Origin: Ellagibacter isourolithinifaciens
GTDB lineage: Bacteria; Actinomycetota; Coriobacteriia; Coriobacteriales; Eggerthellaceae
DNA length: 64,000 nt
Reading direction: 5' to 3'
Assembly (NCBI RefSeq): GCF_008831035.1
Contig: NZ_WAJR01000002.1
Coordinates: 142,688 to 206,687 of the forward strand
In this document: positions 26,022 through 34,800 of the stretch, in pieces
Position numbering within the stretch: the stretch's first letter is position 1
Layout of the letters: each line of letters starts with the position of its first letter
The notes under the pieces: model-generated
Seen by the model: only the letters and a program-made list of their open reading frames with translations
Databases searched by the model: none
What the model was told of the DNA's origin: nothing
Position numbers and translations under genes: made by a program

Positions 26022-26066
26022 GTTTGTCTGAGGGGCGAAGCTTGGCCTAGATACCGCGGCGAAGCA

Positions 26067-27467
26067 CTACACCTCTAGATGCTTGAAAGCCTCGGGAACT
26101 TCCTTGTAGCCCTTCGATTTCACGGCGCCGATGATAAGGCCGATGACGAGCCACACAACGCCGACGATGTAGGTCATCGTCTCGAAGCCGGTGAACACGT
26201 ACAGCAGAATTGCGATGCCGATCCAGGGGCAGATGAGGTATTTCACGATGTCGCCAAAGGTATTGCGCTTCTTCTCGCGGATGAAGAAGAACAGGAACAC
26301 AGCGAAGTTCAGCAGAATGAACGATGCGAGGGCGCCGAAGTTCACAAGTCCAGCCAGCTCGGTCATCTTGTCGCCCATCGGGATGGACAGGCACAGCGTG
26401 ACGACGCCCAGGAACACAGCGGAGAACCAAGGCGTCTGGTACTTCGGATGCACCTTACCGAACGCACGAGGAATCACGCCGTCGCGGCCCATGGAGTACA
26501 GCAGACGGGAAGACGCCATCTGGGCGTTCATGATGTTGGCGATGCCGATAGCAATAATATTGATGACGAGCATGATCTTGTAGAAGACCGGGCCTCCCAC
26601 CAGCAGAACAGAGTCGAAGAAGCCCATATCGGGGTCGGTGTTCGCCCAGTCTGGCTGCACGATGGCGGCGATGTAGGTCTGCGCAACGAACACGACGATG
26701 ATGGCGCACAGGGCGATCAGGATGCCGCGGCCAATGTTCTTCTCGGGCTCGCGGGTTTCCTCGGCGAGCGTGGACATGCCGTCGAAGCCGAGGAACGAGA
26801 GCGCGGCCAGAGAGATGCCGGCGGCGATGAAGTGAGCGTCGACCTGGCCTTCCTGGTAAATCGGGTCGAGGACGAAGGAGCCAGCGCCGCCACCGCCCAA
26901 AACGAAGTTGCAGCCGAGCGCGATGAACGCGATAACGGCCAGCGCCTCGATGATGAAGATGACCCAGTCAACGCCGCGGCTCATCTGGATGCCGCGAATA
27001 TTCACGAATGTGTTAAATGCGATGAACACCACGGCCCACAGCCATGCCGGGCTGTTGGGAATCAAAGCGGTGCCCCAGTTCATGACCATGACGATCAGCA
27101 GGGACGGAACCAGGATGTAGTCCAAAAGAATCAGCCAGCCGGCGATGAAGCCGACATGCGGGTTGATGCCGCGCTGCACGTAGGAGTATACGGAGCCCGC
27201 AATGGGGAATCTACCGGACATGCGCATGTAGCTCATGGCGGTGAACATGATTGCCACAAAGCCGATGATGTACACCAGCGGCGTCATACCATGGCTGTTT
27301 AGCTGGATAGAGCCGAAGATAGATTGCGGAGCGATGATGACCATGAATAGAACGCCGTACATCACAACGTCCCACAGCCCCATTCCGCGTCGCAGTTCCT
27401 GCTTGTATCCGAACTGCTCGATGTTGTCCCCGGCGTTAGCTTTTGCCGGAGTCTTTTCTGCTGCCAT
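26067..27467 (-). CDS. APC-family amino acid/polyamine permease
   Basis: A 466-residue transporter with about twelve membrane segments. Typical APC features are GMGLWDVVMYGVLFMVIIAP at TM1, MSYMRMSGRFPIAGSVYSYV at TM2 and the consensus LGFDGMSTLAEETREPEKNIGRGI around TM6-loop. It probably moves amino acids or amines by proton or antiport coupling; the substrate cannot be read from the sequence. It lies downstream of the acetamidase gene on the same strand, but a terminator-like hairpin separates them, so it likely has its own promoter in the 120 bases upstream. Confidence 0.92.
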   Translation of the reverse strand: MAAEKTPAKANAGDNIEQFGYKQELRRGMGLWDVVMYGVLFMVIIAPQSIFGSIQLNSHGMTPLVYIIGFVAIMFTAMSYMRMSGRFPIAGSVYSYVQRGINPHVGFIAGWLILLDYILVPSLLIVMVMNWGTALIPNSPAWLWAVVFIAFNTFVNIRGIQMSRGVDWVIFIIEALAVIAFIALGCNFVLGGGGAGSFVLDPIYQEGQVDAHFIAAGISLAALSFLGFDGMSTLAEETREPEKNIGRGILIALCAIIVVFVAQTYIAAIVQPDWANTDPDMGFFDSVLLVGGPVFYKIMLVINIIAIGIANIMNAQMASSRLLYSMGRDGVIPRAFGKVHPKYQTPWFSAVFLGVVTLCLSIPMGDKMTELAGLVNFGALASFILLNFAVFLFFFIREKKRNTFGDIVKYLICPWIGIAILLYVFTGFETMTYIVGVVWLVIGLIIGAVKSKGYKEVPEAFKHLEV

Positions 27468-27590
27468 TCCCTGTCCTTTCCTCCTCTATGGGAAAACAAG
27501 CATTGCGCAGGGCTAGAAGCTCGCCTCCCAGCTCTGAGCAATAGGGTAGACTTTAGCACGATAAAGCAATGGATTGTTAACTAAATAGCG

Positions 27591-27626
27591 AAATGGCTGC
27601 CGATTCGAACGGAACGGCAGCCATTT
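27591..27626 (-). terminator. Terminator of the acetamidase gene
   Basis: Perfect 12-bp stem AAATGGCTGCCG / CGGCAGCCATTT between the acetamidase and permease genes. The minus-strand tail CGCTATTTAG is only moderately T-rich. Confidence 0.65.
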
Positions 27627-27691
27627 CTTCGTGAGTGGTAAGTTTTTGCGCTCTCGGCCTTCCTCAGCGTGCGCTACGGAAGCGGAAAACC

Positions 27692-28603
27692 TTACGGTTG
27701 GGGAATCAGTACGGGGAACTGCGGCAGCTTCGGAGTGCCGATGCGCAGCGACACATCGACTTCGCACGGCTCGCAGCCTTGGTTCACTTCGACGTCGCTT
27801 TGCACCGACATGTACATGTAGGTTTCCACGGCATCCCAGCCCGTGACGCGCATCAGCAGGCGCTGCAGCTCCTTCGAGCCGTTCATGAGTGCCTGCTCGT
27901 AATGCTCGCCGCAACTGTTCACGTACCACTTGCCGCCCTCGCCGAAGGTTTCGAGCACCGGCCAGTTCAGATCGAAGTTCTTCACCAACTGGACGCGGCA
28001 GGTGATTTCGGCCGGAATCTCGATGCCGGTGCCGCACAGCTCGGCGTCGCCCATCGTGGCGTGCACGTCGCCCATCTGCAGGAGCGCGCCGGGGACGCGG
28101 ACGGGGAAGTACAGACGCGTGCCCTTGGTGATCTTCTTGTTGTCCATGTTGCCGCCGTGGCTGCCGACGAAGCCGTCGATGACGTCGGGGCCGGAAGGCG
28201 CCGTGCCAATGACGCCGATCATCGGGTCGATGGGGAAGCTGACCTCGTTGAACGTGGCCATGCCGTCTTTAATGGGAATCTTTTTGGTGCGATAGCCCGT
28301 CGTTTCGAAGAGCGGGCCGCAATGGTCGTCGGTGGCGATGGTTCCCTCATCGGTGACTTCCACGTCGAAGATGTCGACGACGAGCACGTCGCCGGGTTCC
28401 GCACCTTCGATGTAGACGGGGCCGGCGGCGGGATTTGCGAAGCCGTAGGAGTAATCCAGGTCGGCCATCGTCGTCTGCTCGTCGGGGATGCGGTTGCTGA
28501 AGCAATCGAGCGTCTTGAACAGCAGCACTTCGCCCGGCTTGGCGGTGGCGCATGGCTTGTTGTCTTTCGAGAACACGGTGACCTGGTCGGTGATAACCTG
28601 CAT
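27692..28603 (-). CDS. Acetamidase/formamidase family protein
   Basis: Amidase of about 303 residues in the FmdA/AmdA family, which releases ammonia from small amides. Family landmarks are GPVYIEGAEPGDVLVVDIFDVEV, DDHCGPLFE, DPMIGVIGTAP, SHGGNMDNKKITKGTRLYFPV and GDVHATMGDAELCGTGIE, holding the metal-binding Asp/His/Glu residues. The ATG at 28603 is preferred over the one at 28612 because AAAGGATG lies at the right distance only from the former. The neighbouring amine/amino acid permease suggests amide or amine nitrogen use (inference). Confidence 0.92.
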   Translation of the reverse strand: MQVITDQVTVFSKDNKPCATAKPGEVLLFKTLDCFSNRIPDEQTTMADLDYSYGFANPAAGPVYIEGAEPGDVLVVDIFDVEVTDEGTIATDDHCGPLFETTGYRTKKIPIKDGMATFNEVSFPIDPMIGVIGTAPSGPDVIDGFVGSHGGNMDNKKITKGTRLYFPVRVPGALLQMGDVHATMGDAELCGTGIEIPAEITCRVQLVKNFDLNWPVLETFGEGGKWYVNSCGEHYEQALMNGSKELQRLLMRVTGWDAVETYMYMSVQSDVEVNQGCEPCEVDVSLRIGTPKLPQFPVLIPQP

Positions 28604-28794
28604 GATGCTCATCCTTTCGTTGATTGCATGGCATCGTGAGGTTGTGCCGCGGGGCTACCGAGGGCTTTCCGCTTGCGACGCCGATGCCGATGAGGCGATT
28701 CTACACCTTATCGGCATCGCGGCGCGTATCGCCTCGGCGTGGGACGGGGTCGGGCGGAGTTGGGGGCCGCTTCGCCCGCAGCCCCGTGACGCAA

Positions 28795-28840
28795 AACGCC
28801 CGGGGCGTGTCGGGTTCAACCGACCTGCGCCTCGGGCGTT
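28795..28840 (-). terminator. Long bidirectional hairpin after the SDR gene
   Basis: AACGCCCG / CGGGCGTT closes a nearly continuous stem of about 20 bp with GGCG / CGCC and a TTCAA tip. The minus-strand flank is GGCGTTTTGCG. The surrounding 285-base gap (28613-28897) shows nothing else. Confidence 0.7.
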
Positions 28841-28897
28841 CGCGTTGATTCTCGAAAAGTCGTTCGCGGAGGTTTGGGGACACGCGGCAGAAGCAGC

Positions 28898-29698
28898 TTA
28901 CGGGCGCTGGCCCATGCCGCCTTCGAGCGTGATGGTCTCGCCGCTCATGAACTTGAAGTCGGGGCCGCAGAGCTGGAGCACCGCACGGCCGATCTCGGTC
29001 TCGACGTTGCCGTAGTGGCCCATCGGCGGCATGTGAACGTTGGCCTCGTAGGCCTCGGGGTATTGCTCCTTGAAGTTCTCCAGGGCGGCGGTCCACGCAA
29101 GCGGGCACACGATGTTCACGTTGATGCCGTCCGGGCCCCACTCGGTTGCCGCGACGCGCGTCAGGCCGCGGATTCCCTCTTTGGCGGCCGCGTAGGCGCA
29201 CTGCCCGTAGTTGCCGAACAGGCCGGCGCCGCTTGCGAAGTTCACGACGGAACCCTTCGTCTCCTTAAGATGTGGGTAGCACGCCTGCATGTAGTAGAAG
29301 GCCGCGTAGAGGCCGGAGTAGATGGCGAGGTCGAACTGCTCGGGGGTGTGGTCGGCGAGCGTGACGCCCGACGCGGACGCCTGCGCGTTGTTCACAAGGA
29401 AATCGATGCGCCCGAACTTGGCCATCGCCTCGTTAACGACGCCCTGCGCAACCGCCTTGTTGTCGGCGGAGGCGTTGATGTCGGCCTGCGCGATTAGCAC
29501 TTCGATGCCGTAAGCGCTCTCGAGCTTCTCCTTTGCGGCGTCGAGTTTCTTCTCGTTGCGGCCGGTGATGACGAGGTTCGCGCCCTCCTTGGCGAACGCC
29601 GTGGCGATGCCGTAGCCGATAGAGCCGGCGGAGCCGTCCTTGAGCGCTGCGAAGCCGGCGCCCGTGACAATGGCCGTCTTTCCACTGTAGAAGCCCAT
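28898..29698 (-). CDS. SDR-family oxidoreductase
   Basis: A 266-residue short-chain dehydrogenase/reductase. The cofactor loop is unusually long: TGAGFAALKDGSAGSIGYGIA in place of TGxxxGIG. The catalytic set is visible as NNAQ, Ser in NFASGAGLF and YAAAKEG. A GGAGGACCC site precedes the ATG. The C-terminus (ETITLEGGMGQRP) keeps the usual G.G motif. The substrate is unknown; steroid, bile acid or other gut-derived ketones are possible in this lineage but are not shown by the sequence. Confidence 0.92.
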   Translation of the reverse strand: MGFYSGKTAIVTGAGFAALKDGSAGSIGYGIATAFAKEGANLVITGRNEKKLDAAKEKLESAYGIEVLIAQADINASADNKAVAQGVVNEAMAKFGRIDFLVNNAQASASGVTLADHTPEQFDLAIYSGLYAAFYYMQACYPHLKETKGSVVNFASGAGLFGNYGQCAYAAAKEGIRGLTRVAATEWGPDGINVNIVCPLAWTAALENFKEQYPEAYEANVHMPPMGHYGNVETEIGRAVLQLCGPDFKFMSGETITLEGGMGQRP

Positions 29699-29748
29699 GG
29701 GTCCTCCTTATTGATGGGGATTTCCCCTGCAATTGGGGATATGGGCCG

Positions 29749-29777
29749 ATTCTAGTCATATGTGGCCTGCGAGGTAA
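29749..29777 (-). promoter_or_regulatory. Promoter of the SDR gene
   Basis: Minus-strand TTACCT (29777-29772) and TAGAAT (29754-29749) are separated by 17 bases, about 50 bases before the ATG. The remaining 340 bases up to the hydrogenase operon hold no gene that I can support. Short runs TTATCACAT / TTTCATCACTT just before 30120 may belong to the hydrogenase promoter. Confidence 0.5.
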
Positions 29778-30119
29778 CAAACAATTCCTGCGTGTACGCC
29801 CAGCGGTAGATTCTGCCCGTCATGCGTGTTGGGGCGATGGGGGCGATAGCGCGTGCTGGCAAGAGAAGGGGCTGCGAGGGGCGAGGCGGGCAGGGTGTGC
29901 TTGCGCGGAGGAGGAAGGAAGGGGGAAGGTGCCGCAACGGGTGATAACGGTGCGCTTGCAAACCCCTATACCGCTGATGGCCGCAGACTCCCGCTTCGGC
30001 GATTGGGGTTTGCGGGCTTTCATAGCGTAATGGTAGGGTGAGGAAACCGTGATGACGATGCATGCCATACACGTGTCACATCTTATCACATTTCATCACT
30101 TAAACGATGAGGGGGTCAT

Positions 30120-31958
30120 ATGGCAAGACTATCGGTCGCGCCACGTGCCAAAGACGACGCCAAGTTCGCAACGTTTTTGGACGAGTACGAGCGCAGGGTG
30201 GAGGCCACGCCGCCTGGCATGTGTGCAGTGGCGATGCAGCTCGACCTACTGCGTGCGGGCGGATGCCAAACGTGCGGCAAATGCGTGCCGTGCCGCGAGG
30301 GGATAGCCCATATCGAGACACTGCTCGAGGAGGTTCTCGCGTTCGACGTCGAGCCCGATGTGCTCGACGAGATCCGCGCCCAGGCCACGGTCGTGCGCGA
30401 CACTGCCGATTGCGCTATCGGCTGGCATGCGGCCGAAGTGCTCCTTGCGGGCCTCAACACGTTTAAAGAAGAGTTCGAAAGCCACGTCAAGCAGGGAAAA
30501 TGTCGCGAAGGCGTCGCACAGACTGTGCCGTGCGAAACGTTGTGCCCGGCACACGTGAACGTGCCGGCCTACATCGCGCTTGCGGGCTCGGGCGATTACG
30601 CCGGGGCGATCGGCATGATTCGCAAGGACAATCCGTTCCCCACGGCGTGCGCGTTCGTGTGCGAGCATCCATGCGAGAATCGCTGTCGCCGCACGCTCAT
30701 CGACGCCCCGATAAACATTCGCGGCATCAAGAAGTTCGCGGTGGACCAGCTCGCCGCCGATAAGGTGCCAACACCTGCCCCCGCCGCGCCCACGGGCAAG
30801 AAAATCGCCATCGTGGGTGGCGGCCCCTCTGGCCTGACCTGCGCATACTTCTGTGCTCTTATGGGACATGAGGTGCACGTGCTCGAGATGCGCAAGCAGC
30901 TCGGCGGCATGATGCGCTACGGCATCCCGGCGTACCGCTTCCCGCGCGAACGCCTCGACGAGGACATTCGCGCCATCGTGTCGGCGGGCAACGTCACTGT
31001 GCACACGGAATGCCGCATCGATGCTGAGGGCATGCGTCGTCTTTCGGAAGAATACGACGCTGTGTATGTGGCCATCGGCGCCCAGGGCGGCAAGACCCTA
31101 AAGCTCGATGGGGCCGACGCTGAGGGCGTGATGAGCGCCGTCGACCTGCTCACCAAGATTGGGGACGACGAATACCCCGACTTCACGGGCAAGAACGTGG
31201 TGGTTGTCGGTGGCGGCAACGTCGCCATGGACTGCGCGCGCACGAGCGTGCGAGCCGGTGCCGCGAGTGTGACGGTCGCCTATCGCCGCCGTCTCGAGGA
31301 TATGACGGCGCTGCGCGCGGAGATCGACTCCGCCATGCAGGAAGGCGTCGAGATGATGACCTTGCAGGCACCCGACCATATCGAGGTCGAAAACGGCCAG
31401 GCCGTGGCGCTGTATACCCAGCCGCAGTTCATCGGGCCCGTGAAGCGCGGCCGCCCGGCTCCGCAGAAGGCGGACAAACCGCTTGTGCGCGTACCTGCCG
31501 ACGTGGTGCTCATCGCCGTGGGCCAAGACATCGAGAGTGCGCCGTTCGAGGAGGCGGGCATGCAGGCCGATCGCACATACTTCGAAGCCGACGATGGCTT
31601 GAAGTCGGTGGGGTCGCTCGACAACGTGTTCGTGGGCGGCGACTGTCAGGTGGGTTCGAAGACCGTGATCATCGCCATCGGCGCTGGCAAGGTGGCCGCG
31701 CGTAACATCGACGATTACCTGGGGTTCAACCACGAGCTCGATTGCGACGTCGAAGTTCCTCCCGCCGCGGCGAACTGGCGTCAGCCTTGCGGTCGCGTGA
31801 ACATCGTGGAGCGTCCCGCGCGCGAGCGCAAGGGAGACTTCGATGCGGTCGAGGTGCAGATGTCGGCCGAAGAGGCGTTCCAGGAAGCGCGTCGCTGCCT
31901 GCGCTGCGATCATTTCGGCTGCGGTGTTCTTGACGAGGGAAGGGTCCAATATGTGTAA
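30120..31958 (+). CDS. NuoF-C/GltD-type NAD(P)H-linked electron-transfer subunit of the hydrogenase
   Basis: A 612-residue fusion. Residues 1-120 hold the iron-sulfur region of NuoF-like subunits (CQTCGKCVPCREG, 49-61). A cysteine-rich segment like the N-terminus of the glutamate synthase small subunit follows (CETLCPAHVNVPAYI, CEHPCENRC). Then comes the GltD-type flavin/NADPH fold with IAIVGGGPSG (FAD) and VVVGGGNVAMD (NAD(P)H). The C-terminus adds EARRCLRCDHFGC. It lacks the FMN/NADH domain of true NuoF. As first gene of the hydrogenase operon, overlapping hydA by 8 bases, it probably links the hydrogenase to NAD(P)H; electron bifurcation is possible but unproven. Confidence 0.88.
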   Translation: MARLSVAPRAKDDAKFATFLDEYERRVEATPPGMCAVAMQLDLLRAGGCQTCGKCVPCREGIAHIETLLEEVLAFDVEPDVLDEIRAQATVVRDTADCAIGWHAAEVLLAGLNTFKEEFESHVKQGKCREGVAQTVPCETLCPAHVNVPAYIALAGSGDYAGAIGMIRKDNPFPTACAFVCEHPCENRCRRTLIDAPINIRGIKKFAVDQLAADKVPTPAPAAPTGKKIAIVGGGPSGLTCAYFCALMGHEVHVLEMRKQLGGMMRYGIPAYRFPRERLDEDIRAIVSAGNVTVHTECRIDAEGMRRLSEEYDAVYVAIGAQGGKTLKLDGADAEGVMSAVDLLTKIGDDEYPDFTGKNVVVVGGGNVAMDCARTSVRAGAASVTVAYRRRLEDMTALRAEIDSAMQEGVEMMTLQAPDHIEVENGQAVALYTQPQFIGPVKRGRPAPQKADKPLVRVPADVVLIAVGQDIESAPFEEAGMQADRTYFEADDGLKSVGSLDNVFVGGDCQVGSKTVIIAIGAGKVAARNIDDYLGFNHELDCDVEVPPAAANWRQPCGRVNIVERPARERKGDFDAVEVQMSAEEAFQEARRCLRCDHFGCGVLDEGRVQYV

Positions 31959-33669
31959 GGTAACCATCGACGGCATGGCCGTAGAGGTCCCCGAAGGCTC
32001 CACCATCTTGGACGCCGCGAAGCTCGCCGGCGTCGACATCCCGACGCTGTGCTACATGGCGAAGATCAACGAGATCGGTTCGTGCCGCGCGTGCGTGGTC
32101 GAGGTCGAAGGGCAGGACGGCCTGGCCGCCGCCTGCAACACCCCCGTGTTCGACGGCATGTCCGTGCGTACGGCGACCCCGCGCGCCATCTCTGCCCGCC
32201 GTCAGAACGTGAAGACTATTCTCGCAGGTCATCGCAGCGAATGCACCACGTGCAAGCGCAGCGGCACCTGCGCGCTGCAAAATCTCGCGAACTCGCTCGG
32301 CGTGGCGGACCTCGAGCGCGACCCCGTGTTCGCCTTCGAAGCGTGGGATGGGGAATTCCCCTTGCAGCGCGACGCCACCAAATGCATCCGCTGCATGCGC
32401 TGCGTCGCCGAATGCGCCAAGGTGCAGCACTGCTCGGTGTGGGAGATGTCCGGCCCCGCCTCCTATCGAGGCGTGCGGGTTGCCGACGGTGCGCACATCG
32501 CCGATGCGGGCTGTGCTCTCTGCGGCCAGTGCATCACCCATTGCCCGACGGGCGCTCTTACTGCGCGTGACGACACTGGCAACGTGCTCGCGGCGCTTGC
32601 CGACCCTCAGACGATAACAGTGGTCCAGGTCGCTCCCGCCATCCGCTCGGCGTGGGGCGAGGGCGTGGGCCTTGCCCGCGAGCAGGCTACGCAGGGCCGC
32701 ATGGTCGCCGCGCTGCGTGCACTCGGCTTCGACTACGTCTTCGACACCGACTTCGGCGCTGACCTTACCATCATGGAGGAGGCGAACGAGTTCATCGAGT
32801 GGGTCAAGGGAGGCAAGCCGCGGCCCATGTTCACGAGCTGCTGCCCAGGTTGGGTGCGCTTTGCCAAGCTGCACTACCCGCAGTTTGCCGCGCAGCTCTC
32901 GTCGAGCAAGTCGCCGCACCAGATGCTGGGTGCCACGGCGAAGGCGCTTCTGTTCGAGCAAGCTGCCGAACAGGGAAAACGAATCTTCGTCGTCTCCGTC
33001 ATGCCGTGCGTCGCCAAGAAATACGAGGCGGGTGTCCCGCAGCTGTCCTCGGAGGCCGGCCAGGACGTCGACGCCGTGCTCACCACGCGCGAGTTCGATC
33101 GCATGCTGCGCATGTTCAACGTGGACTGTGCCGCGCTGCCCGAGCAGAAGTTCGACGACCCGCTGGGAACCTCGACGGGCGCGGGAACCATCTTCGGGCG
33201 CACGGGTGGCGTGATGGAGGCAGCGCTTCGTTCGGCGGCGTTCTTCCTTACGGGCGAAAACCCCGACTTCAGCACGTGCGACACCACGGCAGCGACGCCC
33301 GATAAGCCCTGGGTCGACAAGACGCTCGAGATTGCGGGCATGCAGCTTCGCATCGCCATCGCGAGCGGCCTGGAGAACACATCGGCGCTGCTCGATGCGC
33401 TCGAATCGGGCGAGGCGAGCTACGACTTCGTCGAGATCATGGCCTGCCCAGGCGGCTGCGTGGGCGGCGGCGGCCAGCCGATCGCCTTCAACCAGGAGCT
33501 CGCGCGCGAGCGTGCTGCGGTGCTCAACTCGCTCGACGGGGCCGACGTGCTGCGCTACTCGCACGAGAACCCCGACATTGCGGCGCTCTACGAGAGACTC
33601 TATGAGCATCCGCTTTCCGAGAAGGCCGAGAAGCTGCTCCACACCGATCAGCTTACATGGGATATCTAG
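31951..33669 (+). CDS. hydA: [FeFe] hydrogenase, group A catalytic subunit
   Basis: A 572-residue enzyme that makes or consumes H2. The N-terminus is a [2Fe-2S] plant-ferredoxin-like domain (CYMAKINEIGSCRACVVEVEG), then a His/Cys cluster region (HRSECTTCKRSGTC), then two [4Fe-4S] sites (CIRCMRCVAEC, CALCGQCITHC). All three H-cluster motifs are intact: TSCCPGW (295-301), MPCVAKKYE (351-359) and MACPGGC (497-503). The ATG at 31951 overlaps the preceding stop. The domain order matches NAD(P)H-linked, soluble group A hydrogenases. The maturases follow directly in the same operon. Confidence 0.96.
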   Translation: MCKVTIDGMAVEVPEGSTILDAAKLAGVDIPTLCYMAKINEIGSCRACVVEVEGQDGLAAACNTPVFDGMSVRTATPRAISARRQNVKTILAGHRSECTTCKRSGTCALQNLANSLGVADLERDPVFAFEAWDGEFPLQRDATKCIRCMRCVAECAKVQHCSVWEMSGPASYRGVRVADGAHIADAGCALCGQCITHCPTGALTARDDTGNVLAALADPQTITVVQVAPAIRSAWGEGVGLAREQATQGRMVAALRALGFDYVFDTDFGADLTIMEEANEFIEWVKGGKPRPMFTSCCPGWVRFAKLHYPQFAAQLSSSKSPHQMLGATAKALLFEQAAEQGKRIFVVSVMPCVAKKYEAGVPQLSSEAGQDVDAVLTTREFDRMLRMFNVDCAALPEQKFDDPLGTSTGAGTIFGRTGGVMEAALRSAAFFLTGENPDFSTCDTTAATPDKPWVDKTLEIAGMQLRIAIASGLENTSALLDALESGEASYDFVEIMACPGGCVGGGGQPIAFNQELARERAAVLNSLDGADVLRYSHENPDIAALYERLYEHPLSEKAEKLLHTDQLTWDI

Positions 33670-34758
33670 GTGCCCCACGACTTACATAGCAGTGGAGCCG
33701 ATGAGGGGCTCGCGCTCCTCATCGACAAGCTGTGCCGCACCCGCTCACTTTCGCTTGGCGAATACGAGCGGCTCATCGCGCAGCGCACGCCCGGCACGGC
33801 CCGTGAGCTTGCGAGTCGCGCCGATGCCGTGCGCAGACGGGTATACGGCACGAAGGTGTTCACCCGCGGGCTCATCGAGGTGTCGAGCTTCTGCAAGAAC
33901 GACTGCCTGTACTGTGGCATTCGTCGGTCGAATGCAACGGCGCGCCGCTACCGCCTTTTCGCCGACGAGATCGTCAAATGTGCGGACACTGGCTACGACC
34001 TGGGGTTTCGCACGTTCGTTTTGCAGGGTGGGGAAGACCCCTTCTTCGCCGATGACGTGCTGTGCGGCATCATCGGTCGGATTCGGGCGGCGCATCCCGA
34101 CTGCGCGGTCACGTTGTCGTTCGGCGAGCGAAGCCGCAAAAGCTACGAGCGCCTGCATGAGGCGGGCGCCGAACGTTACCTGCTGCGCCACGAGACGGCA
34201 AGCCCTGCGCTCTACAGGCGTTGGCACTCCCCCGAGATGTCGCTCGAGAACCGCATGCGCTGCCTGTCCGACCTGCGCGAAATCGGATATGCGGTGGGTG
34301 CCGGCTTCATGGTGGGCGCACCGTTCCAAACTGCGGCCGACCTTGCATGCGACCTGCAGTTTATCGAACGGTTCCAGCCCGAGATGTGCGGCATCGGCCC
34401 GTTTGTCCCGCACCACGCGACGCCGTTTTCCGCCTTCGCGCCAGGCACGGCGGAACTCACGTGCTATTTGCTGTCGATCATCCGGCTCATCAAGCCGAAT
34501 GTGCTGCTTCCCGCGACCACGGCGCTCGGCACGATCGTTCCCGATGGGCGCGAGCGGGGAATCCTTGCCGGCGCGAACGTCGTGATGCCGAACCTTTCGC
34601 CGGTGGCCCATCGCAAGGACTACGACCTGTACGACAATAAGATATGTACGGGTGAAGAGGCTGCGGAATGTCGCGGCTGCCTGGGCGCGCGCATGCTGTC
34701 GATCGGCTACGAGCTCGTTGTCGATCGCGGTGATATGGCGCCCCTGCCCGAGGCGTGA
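33670..34758 (+). CDS. hydE: [FeFe] hydrogenase maturase HydE (radical SAM)
   Basis: Radical SAM enzyme needed to build the H-cluster dithiolate ligand. The 362-residue protein starts with GTG immediately after the hydA stop codon, so translation is coupled. The radical SAM cluster motif CKNDCLYCGIR has the C-x3-C-x2-C spacing. RHETASPALY, GAGFMVGAPFQT and LLPATTALGTI match HydE. Extra cysteines near the C-terminus (CTGEEAAECRGC) suggest an additional cluster. Confidence 0.95.
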   Translation: MPHDLHSSGADEGLALLIDKLCRTRSLSLGEYERLIAQRTPGTARELASRADAVRRRVYGTKVFTRGLIEVSSFCKNDCLYCGIRRSNATARRYRLFADEIVKCADTGYDLGFRTFVLQGGEDPFFADDVLCGIIGRIRAAHPDCAVTLSFGERSRKSYERLHEAGAERYLLRHETASPALYRRWHSPEMSLENRMRCLSDLREIGYAVGAGFMVGAPFQTAADLACDLQFIERFQPEMCGIGPFVPHHATPFSAFAPGTAELTCYLLSIIRLIKPNVLLPATTALGTIVPDGRERGILAGANVVMPNLSPVAHRKDYDLYDNKICTGEEAAECRGCLGARMLSIGYELVVDRGDMAPLPEA

Positions 34759-34800
34759 TCGCCGTCGGGCGCTTGAAAGCACGAAAGAAAGAAGGACCCT

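Larger units (their letters stand above)
25861..26031 (+). pseudogene. Possible 5' stump of an alpha/beta hydrolase gene
   Basis: A 56-codon frame starting MRKREFETERGTLRYWM and reaching AQLVFLQMQ. The first 30 residues look like the start of an alpha/beta hydrolase just before its FLHG oxyanion motif. The frame then runs through two perfect terminator hairpins and stops, so the rest of the gene is missing. Recognition is by pattern only. Confidence 0.3.

Noticed and set aside
26079..27302. Plus-strand frame opposite the APC permease
   Set aside because: His/Asp/Glu-rich shadow of a membrane protein gene.
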